NCBI GenBank assembly: GCA_008080745.1
Contig: SHMX01000003.1
Coordinates: 220,971 to 284,970, forward strand
DNA from: Candidatus Thorarchaeota archaeon
GTDB lineage: Archaea > Asgardarchaeota > Thorarchaeia > Thorarchaeales > Thorarchaeaceae
DNA: 64,000 nt
Direction of reading: 5' to 3'
Part shown: positions 49,455 to 58,180 of the stretch, piece by piece
Layout: every line of letters begins with the position of its first letter
How positions within the stretch are numbered: the stretch's first letter is position 1
The notes under the pieces: generated by a model
The model's input: only the letters and a program-made list of their open reading frames with translations
Told to the model about the DNA's origin: nothing
Database searches by the model: none
Program-made: the position numbers and the translations under genes

Positions 49455-50018
49455 TCATTCGATTGAGCATAATACAGAATCAAGCTGGCATACCAGACAG
49501 TCAATTTTTTTGTTCCTTAGACAGAGAGTAATCATATCCCAGTAGACCTGATTTGAGAAGTCTAACTCTATCAAAGAATATAGATACTCAAGTGCTTGAT
49601 GAAATGCTTTCCGTAATATTGCTAATCTTGCTAGACTAAGAAGACTCTCTTTATCGGTTTGATCCAACTCAAATGCCATCCTAAATGATGACTCTGCTTC
49701 AGAAACATTTCCTTGTATCTGACGTACCTTAGCCCAGAGACGCCAAGTCCAGGAATTGCTTGTATCAAGTTCCAACGACTGTTGAATAGCACTCGCTGAG
49801 TCTGAAATTTGATCTGTCAACATATAGACGATAGCCAAAATGTTCCAAGTCTTCGAATCGAGAAAATCCAAAGACATCAATGACACACATTTCCGAAATA
49901 TACCTGAATCGTCTGGGGTAAGTCGCTTAGCTTCAGAATTATCATCTTCAGATTGATCCAGTAACTGAAATAACTCTGATGCATCACTTCCGGTTGTACT
50001 CATGATTAGACCTCGCAC
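49455..50018 (-). CDS. TPR-repeat protein
   Basis: TPR-like units with D..N.W.W.L.A spacing. Confidence 0.65.
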   Translation of the reverse strand: MRGLIMSTTGSDASELFQLLDQSEDDNSEAKRLTPDDSGIFRKCVSLMSLDFLDSKTWNILAIVYMLTDQISDSASAIQQSLELDTSNSWTWRLWAKVRQIQGNVSEAESSFRMAFELDQTDKESLLSLARLAILRKAFHQALEYLYSLIELDFSNQVYWDMITLCLRNKKIDCLVCQLDSVLCSIE

Positions 50019-50225
50019 CTACAAAAATATGGTATTAAAATTACTAGAAGTTTGGGAAGAAATATTCCAAGAATTAAGAGTATTTTAAATATAATTTTAT
50101 GATTTCATAGCCGTCCACTATAGAAAATAAGTTTTATGAACTCATATAATAATTAAATAAAGACCCCATAAATATCATTGATTGTCGGTTTTGCTAATTA
50201 GTTGCCTTTTGTAACCGTTCATTGT

Positions 50226-50321
50226 TTAGTGGACAATCTTGGACATCAGAGCGTTGGCCTCCCAGGTAACGGCACTGGGTGAGACTCTGTCCTGGTCAGG
50301 GATACTATGTCTTTCAACCAT
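50226..50321 (-). CDS. Candidate small ORF (31 aa)
   Basis: MVERHSIPDQDRVSPSAVTWEANALMSKIVH; GGAGG 6 nt upstream of ATG and TTTATATA about 24 nt upstream. Confidence 0.35.
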   Translation of the reverse strand: MVERHSIPDQDRVSPSAVTWEANALMSKIVH

Positions 50322-50339
50322 ATCTTTCCTCCGTATCAA

Positions 50340-50349
50340 GCTATATAAA
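50340..50349 (-). promoter_or_regulatory. Candidate archaeal TATA box
   Basis: GTTTATATAG on minus strand upstream of the 31-aa ORF. Confidence 0.35.
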
Positions 50350-50453
50350 CCCCTATCGGAATCGGTCCAGCAATGTCCAAGTTTTAAGAAGCTGTTCGCA
50401 ACCCCGAAAAGACACAATACTGATGACCAAATTATCGGTGAAATAATTACTTC

Positions 50454-51902
50454 TCAAAGAGATGGGGGCTGAAAACCACCTAACATCTCTTCAAGATAAC
50501 TTCCCAGCTTTAGTATTAGGCTCTCGTTTCCATGATTTGAAATGACTTGAAATCCAATAGGTAATCCAGTATTGGTAGTTCCACCAGAGAGAGCTACAGA
50601 AGGTAATCCAACCAAACTGTAAGGATGAGTGTAGCTTAGCAATTCCAAAGGATTGAATTCACTACTTGAAGATTCACCATGAGGAAAAGCAGGAATGGCA
50701 GAGATAGGACAGATAATTGCATCATACTTCTTCATGAACTGGAGTATTTTACTTCGATATGTATCCCACTTGATACTCCAGAAATAGAATTCTAAACCAA
50801 GCATAGCTCCATCGCCTTTTGCAGTCTTTGCTTTTGCTAACCAGGAGTCTGCGAGATTGTATATTTTATCAGGATACATCTCAATAGGCTCTTCCCATTC
50901 ACGAATCTCAGGAATCGTATCTCGATCTATGTTTGCGGAGAATCGATTGAGTCCACCACCAACATCGTAGAATTCGTGAGTTGCTGGAGGATATTTCTCT
51001 TCAAGGTCCAAATCAAGCTTCTCCAGACTCTCAACAGCTTTTGATATTACTTGTTTTACAGTTTTATGAGGTTCTACGAAGCCATTATCGGTATAATATG
51101 CAATGCTCAATTTTTCTAGGCTAACTATTTCTGGATCATGGTATGATAGCGGCATACATCGGGAGTCCGAATTGTCTGGGCCCATAATAATAGGTAAAAT
51201 AAGTGAGAGGTCTTTTACACTACGAGCCATGGGTCCAATCTGAGTTGTATCCAGAAATCCAAAGTAAGGTGGTATAGTACCAGTTCTTGGAACCCTCCCA
51301 AATGTGGGAACTAGACTGGTTATTCCACAAAAATGAGAGGGCCAACGCATGCTCCCACCAGAATCAGATCCTATACCAAGATAAGAACCTCCCGCTGCAA
51401 TGATGGCAGCTTCTCCACCGCTACTTGATCCAACAGTCTTTGAGATATCATAGGGATTTTTGGTTAAGCCATAGATATCATTTTCAGTTTCAAATCCTGC
51501 ACAGAATGGAGGACAATTGGTCTTTCCAAGTATTATCGCACCCGCATCTCTAAGACGTTGAACCACTGGAGCAGTATAAGTTGGAACATAATCTTTCCGT
51601 CCCAAAATTCCTCCAGTGGTTATCATTCCACTGACTTCAATATTATCTTTGATTGTGATCGGTAAGCCTGCTAAAGGTCCTGCATTTTTTCCTGCTCTAA
51701 GTTGTTTATCGATGGCCTCTGCCTGAGATAACGCTCCGGTTTCATCTAGTTGTACTATAGCATTTACTGATCCATTAACTGATTTAATGCGATTGATTAG
51801 CGAAGTGAGAACTTCTTTCGCAGAAACTTGCTCCATCTTGATACGTTCCAAAATTTCTGATGCGGTTAGATACTGAAAGTCAGCCATATCGATAAACTCC
51901 AT
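50454..51902 (-). CDS. Amidase-signature enzyme
   Basis: LAGLPITIKDNIEVSGMITTGG; VGSSSGGEAAIIAAGGSYLGIGSDSGGSMRWPSHFCG. Confidence 0.92.
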   Translation of the reverse strand: MEFIDMADFQYLTASEILERIKMEQVSAKEVLTSLINRIKSVNGSVNAIVQLDETGALSQAEAIDKQLRAGKNAGPLAGLPITIKDNIEVSGMITTGGILGRKDYVPTYTAPVVQRLRDAGAIILGKTNCPPFCAGFETENDIYGLTKNPYDISKTVGSSSGGEAAIIAAGGSYLGIGSDSGGSMRWPSHFCGITSLVPTFGRVPRTGTIPPYFGFLDTTQIGPMARSVKDLSLILPIIMGPDNSDSRCMPLSYHDPEIVSLEKLSIAYYTDNGFVEPHKTVKQVISKAVESLEKLDLDLEEKYPPATHEFYDVGGGLNRFSANIDRDTIPEIREWEEPIEMYPDKIYNLADSWLAKAKTAKGDGAMLGLEFYFWSIKWDTYRSKILQFMKKYDAIICPISAIPAFPHGESSSSEFNPLELLSYTHPYSLVGLPSVALSGGTTNTGLPIGFQVISNHGNESLILKLGSYLEEMLGGFQPPSL

Positions 51903-52046
51903 TTTTAGTACCGTTAGAGATGGTGCATGAAAGAAAAATTTTGAGTGGAATTTAATTCTATTTCTAAGCACATGAGGCTCTTTGTCCACAGACCAAATCA
52001 GAACAATTAAAAGAGTATTTTAACAATAGTTAATAGGTGTTAGATA

Positions 52047-52943
52047 TTGGAATTTTCAGCAGATATGACCGGGAAAGTTTGCTTAGTTACTGGTAGCAAT
52101 TCAGGTATTGGCAAAGCAACAACAAAGGGACTCGCATCTATGGATGCCAAGCTTATCATGGTGGTCAGGGACAGACAGAAAGGAGAGGCAGCACGGTCAG
52201 AGATTATCGAAGAAACAGGCAACTCAGATATTGATATTTTGGTTGCAGATCTTTCAGAGATGGATGAGGTCAGAGAATTAGCTAAACAAGTACGGGGGAA
52301 GTACGAACGATTAGATGTTCTAATCAACAATGCGGGAGCAATATTTGGTGAGCGGAGAGAAACATCTGATGGTTATGAAATGACCATTGCACTGAACCAT
52401 TTTGCTCCACTTCTATTGACATACGAATTATTGCCTTTATTATCCCAAAGCAGTCCAGCAAGAGTTGTAAATGTTAGTTCTGGCGCTCATTCATTTGGCG
52501 AGATAAATCTTGATGATCCATTCTACGATAAAGATTATAGTTCAATGGAAGCATATGGAACTGCAAAATTAATGATGATAATGACAACAAAAGAACTAGC
52601 TGAAAAGATTGAAAATTACGGAATAACAATAAATTCTCTTCATCCTGGGTTTGTTCGAACAAATTTTGGAAGAAAAAATATGGGATTAGGTGCCCGATTC
52701 TTCTTCAAGCTGACTAGTCCATTCCAAAAGAGTCCTGAAGAAGGGGCTGAGACCCCTCTATTTCTTGCAACATCTCCCGAGGTCAAAGATGTAACTGGAA
52801 AGTACTTTGCAAATAAAGAAGAAAAGAAACCAGACGATGAAGCACAAGACTCTGGCCTGAGAGAAAAGATATGGAATTTTTCAAATAATACTCTTAATCT
52901 TGATTGGGATGAAAAACTGAACAACATTAGTGTGACTGCATAG
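52047..52943 (+). CDS. Short-chain dehydrogenase/reductase (retinol-dehydrogenase-like)
   Basis: CLVTGSNSGIGKATTKGLA; NNAGAIFG; AYGTAKL. Confidence 0.92.
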   Translation: MEFSADMTGKVCLVTGSNSGIGKATTKGLASMDAKLIMVVRDRQKGEAARSEIIEETGNSDIDILVADLSEMDEVRELAKQVRGKYERLDVLINNAGAIFGERRETSDGYEMTIALNHFAPLLLTYELLPLLSQSSPARVVNVSSGAHSFGEINLDDPFYDKDYSSMEAYGTAKLMMIMTTKELAEKIENYGITINSLHPGFVRTNFGRKNMGLGARFFFKLTSPFQKSPEEGAETPLFLATSPEVKDVTGKYFANKEEKKPDDEAQDSGLREKIWNFSNNTLNLDWDEKLNNISVTA

Positions 52944-52952
52944 GGTGGTTAT

Positions 52953-53405
52953 ATGCGATTTCCAAAAGTGGAAGGCCAGAATTTGCTGAAAGAAAAAAAG
53001 ATACTACCCTCAGACCTGTCAGGAGACCTCAACATAGTAATCATTGCGTTTCAAAGGTGGCATCAAGGTTTAGTTAATACCTGGGTGCCATTCTTGGATA
53101 GTCTTATACAAAAGAAAACGAATCTGAACTATTACGAACTACCCACTATTCGAGAAATGAATCCATTGTTTCGTAGATTCATTGACGGAGGGATGCGATC
53201 TGGTATTCCATCGGAGGACACACGGCGACGCACCATCACCCTATATATAGAAAAAGAACCATTCCGGAAGAGTCTGGAGATTCCAGATGAAGAAAATATT
53301 CACATCTACTTGATTGATCAATCCGGTAAGGTATACTGGAGAGAAGAAGGGGAGGTATCTAAAGAAAAGGCATCTAGTTTGGAGGAAGTTCTAGAAAATA
53401 TGTAA
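52953..53405 (+). CDS. Hypothetical protein, possible thioredoxin-fold/ATP10-like
   Basis: LNIVIIAFQRWHQGLVNTWVPFLDSL ... IHIYLIDQSGKVYWREEG resembles thioredoxin-like strands. Confidence 0.45.
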   Translation: MRFPKVEGQNLLKEKKILPSDLSGDLNIVIIAFQRWHQGLVNTWVPFLDSLIQKKTNLNYYELPTIREMNPLFRRFIDGGMRSGIPSEDTRRRTITLYIEKEPFRKSLEIPDEENIHIYLIDQSGKVYWREEGEVSKEKASSLEEVLENM

Positions 53406-53496
53406 GCTAAATCATCCCTGGAGTTTCATAAGGAAATCATATCAGAGATGAATAGAGTCTAAGAACTCACCTTAGAAATGAATTCAGAGAAACCGT

Positions 53497-53673
53497 TTAC
53501 TTCTGGTGGTTCTGTTCCTTCCATTTGATAAATGCTTCACAATGTTTGCTTCTGCAACATCCGTAGAATGTATAGTCTTGACATGACAAGCATGGGAGGT
53601 CCTCGGAACCTTCTTCAACAGAAATATCTACTATATCTGAAATTGCCTTGTGAGGATGAAGTTCATCAACCAT
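53497..53673 (-). CDS. Small Cys-rich protein (58 aa)
   Basis: MVDELHPHK start; CLSCQDYTFYGCCRSKHC. Confidence 0.5.
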   Translation of the reverse strand: MVDELHPHKAISDIVDISVEEGSEDLPCLSCQDYTFYGCCRSKHCEAFIKWKEQNHQK

Positions 53674-53675
53674 AA

Positions 53676-54095
53676 TTAAACCTCCAATGCGAGCTCGAAT
53701 AGAAGAGTGCAAAAAATATCCTTAACACTGGTCTGACAGCTATACCGAAGGGCCCGCCATATTTTCATGGATTTCTCTAATTCTTTCTTCTTCTCCAATA
53801 TGGTTGCAAAACCAATCCAAGCATCTCGATTGAATCGATCGAGTTGAATAGCTCGTGAAAAGGATTTCTCAGCTTGCTCAATATCACCAATACTCAAGAA
53901 ATATTCCCCGAGATAGACAAATGTTTCAGAACTTACAGGTTGTTTTGAAATGCGTTTTTGGATTAATTTACAAAATCCAAATTGTGCTTCAGGTCTGGAG
54001 GAGTATTCTTCAAAATCGCGAATGATTGATTGGTGTTCAGAATCCCATACCGTCGAATCAAAATCGGTTGTTGAACCATCTATATCTACCGTCAT
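53676..54095 (-). CDS. TPR-repeat protein
   Basis: TFVYLGEYFLSIGDIEQAEKSFSRAIQLDRFNRDAWIGFATIL. Confidence 0.7.
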   Translation of the reverse strand: MTVDIDGSTTDFDSTVWDSEHQSIIRDFEEYSSRPEAQFGFCKLIQKRISKQPVSSETFVYLGEYFLSIGDIEQAEKSFSRAIQLDRFNRDAWIGFATILEKKKELEKSMKIWRALRYSCQTSVKDIFCTLLFELALEV

Positions 54096-54433
54096 TCTTA
54101 CACGCTTCTGTAAATTTTCAACCTCGGGTTGATTACTATGAATGAATTGGAAAGAAACCTTTTGTGATTTGACTTTGAATGGAAACAGCGCTATGAGTCC
54201 TCCGTTACTGGTTTAGATGTCTATAATGGTAACAGAGATGTTCATCTTAAGTATCCAAGTATTACCCGGTTATAGCTATGCTATAATCGTAGTTTGATAA
54301 TCATAATTGCTAATTTGTTGCGGTATTGCGAGCTGATTTCCTAAAAACCCGATGCCTTATCCGATTTATTGACAGGGATGCTAATCTCTGTTCTTTAAGG
54401 TATTCTATTCTTTTCTCCGGGAGCTATTTACAA

Positions 54434-55519
54434 TCACATCTTGAGATAGGGAAATGCAATATAGACCAAGAGGGAGGCATCATATTCACTACTTGAATAT
54501 CCCGAGGATTCAAGAACAGTACCATATTTCTCAATAAACATATCCGCAAATACTTCGAGGGAACGCTTCAAAAACAAAGAAGAACGTTCTACTATAGCAG
54601 TAGCAACAATTCCGTGTTCTTCTCTTGTTGTGACCATTATCGATCTGTCTTCAGATATTACTCGAGTCAGAGGTGCCTCCGAATCTGATACCTCTTGAAC
54701 AATCAGAGAAATGGCACTTAGAGCACCTGCGAAGAGATTGGGGTCTCGTCTTCTGTCCATCTCACCGTAATGATAGAGATTCATTCCAGCAGTTGAATTC
54801 ACTTGGATGTCGTAAATATTGATAGGAAGTCTGTATACATATTCAAAATCAGAGCCCAGTGTAATTGCTATGGAAATCATCATAGATATTCTGACAAAAT
54901 CCAAGACGATAGCAATATTTTCCCCACCAATAGGTATCTCAGAAAACAAGATGGGGACGTCGTAAACAACAATTCCAAGGATATAAGCAACTGTTACTAT
55001 CATAAGAGCAATCGCCAGAACAAGACTCCGAATCTCTGGTAAGCGACGATTTGCATCAAAATAGACTTTAGAGCCATAGCCAAAAATCAAGGCTGCAAAT
55101 AGACCGAAACTTGCATGCCAAATGAAATCCACAATCACTACATTTGTAGAATCATAAACTGCCCATCCAATGAAGCCACATAGAATTGATACAATGCCTA
55201 TGGTTACTACGGCAGATGCAATTTTCCAATCTGGGCTTTCATGCCGTGTTCCTATGAAGAAGAGTCCAAATAGACCAAAAACAAAGACCCAGATTGTAAG
55301 AGTTACTCGTGGAATGAGAATTGATCCAAGGTTAAATATGTCAAACTCAGGTCCTGCAAGCATTATGTTTGCGATTCCAGCAGGAATTCCCAAAAGCGTG
55401 GCTTCCTTGAGAAAATATATCTTCCGGCCTGTACGCCGCTCTTGGATAATGAAGACTAAGGCAATCAGAGCAAAACCTATCGTTAGTCCGATGCCTACAA
55501 AGAAGAGTCCCAAGTCCAT
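54434..55519 (-). CDS. Seven-TM protein with C-terminal longin/roadblock-like domain
   Basis: About seven hydrophobic helices; soluble tail STAGMNLYHYGEMDRRRDPNLFAGALSAISLIVQEV...FADMFIEKYGTVLE. Confidence 0.6.
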   Translation of the reverse strand: MDLGLFFVGIGLTIGFALIALVFIIQERRTGRKIYFLKEATLLGIPAGIANIMLAGPEFDIFNLGSILIPRVTLTIWVFVFGLFGLFFIGTRHESPDWKIASAVVTIGIVSILCGFIGWAVYDSTNVVIVDFIWHASFGLFAALIFGYGSKVYFDANRRLPEIRSLVLAIALMIVTVAYILGIVVYDVPILFSEIPIGGENIAIVLDFVRISMMISIAITLGSDFEYVYRLPINIYDIQVNSTAGMNLYHYGEMDRRRDPNLFAGALSAISLIVQEVSDSEAPLTRVISEDRSIMVTTREEHGIVATAIVERSSLFLKRSLEVFADMFIEKYGTVLESSGYSSSEYDASLLVYIAFPYLKM

Positions 55520-55668
55520 TTTATAACCTCAAAAAATAATACCCGATTTGTGTCTATTAATAGTGTCGTGTATAAAGAATTTGAAAATTCAACATTTGAT
55601 TAATATGGCAAAGATTTATCCAGAAAGAAGGTTAACCATATTCAGCCCACCCCCTAGTTTCTATTTAG

Positions 55669-56679
55669 ATGATAAGTAGCGTGATAGTAATGGAAAGAAG
55701 AAAGTTATGGGCACCGATATTGTATTTCATAATAATTGGAGGGGTTGCAGCTTTTCTTATTTGGGATACCACTAATATTTTACCACCATCAGATGTATTA
55801 TTCTTTCAAGGTGCAAGAATCTCGGATATTATCTTGATTTTATTGATTCTCTCTATTCCAATCCTCATCGTAGAATACTATTTGTTTGCTATACCTGTTG
55901 CAGGTATCTTTCTGGTAGTAAACCGCGTGATTAAGGCAGCTTCTTACGAAATGAATATCATGAATATCGGTAGAGTTTTTCAGGGAAAACATATGATACG
56001 AAGGGCAGCTGCACCAGCACTATTTGCGATTGCCTCCTCGGATATGTTACGAGAATGGATATTGCAATTTGTTTTTCCAGGAATTGGATCTGTATCAGAA
56101 TTGACAGTTGGAAGTATGGAATATGCAGTCCTGTCACTTATGGGAGCTCTATTGTTCCTACCTGTATCCTTGTTCATTTTCATGCCTACGTGGTTATTGA
56201 ACGATTCAGGAATAGTCACACATTTGAAAGCGGATAAAAAGGAAATCAGACAATGTCCAGACACGCAGGGGGTAGGAAGATGGATCAGTGGGATATTTGG
56301 AGGGTATGCCTTGATTGCATTTCCACTAACAATGATGGAAACTCACGTGTTACCACACATACTAGCTGGTACATTATTCCAAGGGAGCAACCTATTGAAC
56401 GCATTATTGCTTGTCATGGGATTACCTCTTTTTGTGATGGCCTTCATCCTTCCAGTCATTATGTTTAATGAAAGATCCCAAATAAGAGTAAGAACAAAAA
56501 TGGCATCTGTTGCTAACTGGTTGGGTGCTGGTATAGTCAGACGAGAAAAGATGGAGAAAGCAAAAAGAATAGTGCGTGAAGGCATCTTAACAGAAGAGGG
56601 TGGCAGCGAAATTGTGTCAACAGCAAAGACAATAGACATAAAGAAAACCAAGAAAAAACAAAAATCCAGGAAGAAATAA
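55669..56679 (+). CDS. Polytopic membrane protein, unknown
   Basis: 336 aa, multiple TM helices, Lys-rich C-terminus. Confidence 0.6.
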   Translation: MISSVIVMERRKLWAPILYFIIIGGVAAFLIWDTTNILPPSDVLFFQGARISDIILILLILSIPILIVEYYLFAIPVAGIFLVVNRVIKAASYEMNIMNIGRVFQGKHMIRRAAAPALFAIASSDMLREWILQFVFPGIGSVSELTVGSMEYAVLSLMGALLFLPVSLFIFMPTWLLNDSGIVTHLKADKKEIRQCPDTQGVGRWISGIFGGYALIAFPLTMMETHVLPHILAGTLFQGSNLLNALLLVMGLPLFVMAFILPVIMFNERSQIRVRTKMASVANWLGAGIVRREKMEKAKRIVREGILTEEGGSEIVSTAKTIDIKKTKKKQKSRKK

Positions 56680-56745
56680 CGCAAGAATATGGTAAGTGTA
56701 TAGACCATCTTATTAGGGAGATAGGATGGTCACATCTGAATTAGC

Positions 56746-57627
56746 ATGCTGCAATTAATACTGACTGGTGTACTCTTGGGTCTAATCTTAGCTGTTATCA
56801 CTTCACTCTTCTGGAATATTGCACCAGTGTTGCAGAAAGAAGCTCTAGTAAATATGGATGAAATAGATGCTTCTGGAGCGACCAAACATACAAAGAAGCT
56901 ATTCTCTAACAAAAAGTGGACTGCTGGATTTGGTTTGTCAATCCTTGGAGGATTAACCTATTTGTTAGCAACACAAATGGCAGGGATAGTGGTTGTCCAA
57001 CCACTAATGAATGTTGGATTGATTGCGCTGGTAATTCTATCATCTCGAAAATTTGGTGAACTTATAGATACCCAAGCAATGGCAGGTATTCTTCTGATGA
57101 TTCTAACACCAGTCTTCATTGCATTTGGTGGTGTTTCTGAACCAATCATATTCACCAGTTATTTCGGAATTGTAATATTTAGTGTAATCTTGTTGTTAGG
57201 AATAGTAATTATGATTCCATTATCACACAGAGTTCCTATTCTTTGGGCACCCATTACTTCATTTTTACAGGCATTAGCATCAATATTTACGCAGTGGTTT
57301 ACCCTAGCACTATTTAGCACAAACAACCTGTTTGAGGGCTTAATTCGAGGGATTGTGCCACTCATCTTACTTGGAATCTTCACTTTTGCTGCTGGGGTTT
57401 ATGCAGTTTCAATTGGACTTCAAAAGAATCCTGCTGCAAGATTCAATGGTATTGTTGGCACCATCAGTATGTTTGCAGTTATATTCGGTGGAATAATGAT
57501 TTACTCCCAGTATATGTCACAACCAATTTTCTATGGCGCAGGTCTAATCTGTGGGGTGATAGGAGTCATTCTGCTTAGCAAATACCAAGAGATGATGGAA
57601 GATATCGACGAGGAAATCAAACAATAA
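56746..57627 (+). CDS. DMT/NIPA-like membrane transporter
   Basis: Nine to ten TM helices; ATQMAGIVVVQPLMNVGLIALVILSSRKFGE. Confidence 0.65.
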   Translation: MLQLILTGVLLGLILAVITSLFWNIAPVLQKEALVNMDEIDASGATKHTKKLFSNKKWTAGFGLSILGGLTYLLATQMAGIVVVQPLMNVGLIALVILSSRKFGELIDTQAMAGILLMILTPVFIAFGGVSEPIIFTSYFGIVIFSVILLLGIVIMIPLSHRVPILWAPITSFLQALASIFTQWFTLALFSTNNLFEGLIRGIVPLILLGIFTFAAGVYAVSIGLQKNPAARFNGIVGTISMFAVIFGGIMIYSQYMSQPIFYGAGLICGVIGVILLSKYQEMMEDIDEEIKQ

Positions 57628-58168
57628 TATCATGCACCACAAAATTATCTTCTACAATACCATAATCACAAAAATCCAACTGCATCCAACGTTCAAAAGC
57701 TCTGTCTAAAACATTCTGAAGTTGAGCAAAGTAGGCTGTTAGATTGATACCATGAGCGACAATCAAGATATCATCTAAGTTGGAATTGGCATAGAGTGAA
57801 TCTACATATGAGGAGACCCGGCATATCACTGAATCTAAAGATTCCCAGTCCAGAACCTGTCCTGTTTCGAATAGATTCTTTACAGCCATTCGATACTGAT
57901 CTTGTGTCATGTATGCTTCTTTTCCCCGATAGAGTTCATTTAGTTGATCTGTGGATTCCAATTCAACACCAAGTCTTTCACAGACATACTGAGCAGTATT
58001 CTTTGCCTTCTGTTCTGCTGATGAGATAATACGCACAACTGAATCAAATATTCCAGAATCAGCAACCGTTCTTGCTTGTCCATGTCCTCGTTCTGATAGA
58101 ACCCAATCAGAAACTGGAGTGTCAAAATCAAGTTTTGTTTCAGCGTGTCGAAGAAAGTAAATCTTCAA
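57617..58168 (-). CDS. Histidine phosphatase (phosphoglycerate-mutase-like)
   Basis: IYFLRHAETKLD; ILIVAHGINL. Confidence 0.88.
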   Translation of the reverse strand: MKIYFLRHAETKLDFDTPVSDWVLSERGHGQARTVADSGIFDSVVRIISSAEQKAKNTAQYVCERLGVELESTDQLNELYRGKEAYMTQDQYRMAVKNLFETGQVLDWESLDSVICRVSSYVDSLYANSNLDDILIVAHGINLTAYFAQLQNVLDRAFERWMQLDFCDYGIVEDNFVVHDIIV

Positions 58169-58180
58169 ATCTAATACCTC

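Noticed and set aside
50221-50349. Possible intron-containing tRNA (GGCCTCCCAGG resembles a Gly anticodon loop)
   Set aside because: No acceptor pairing and no consistent T-arm (TTCRANY) in position on either strand
50226-50349. RNase P or SRP RNA (GAGGAAAG and GGTAAC-like fragments)
   Set aside because: Only isolated fragments match; conserved core helices not found in order
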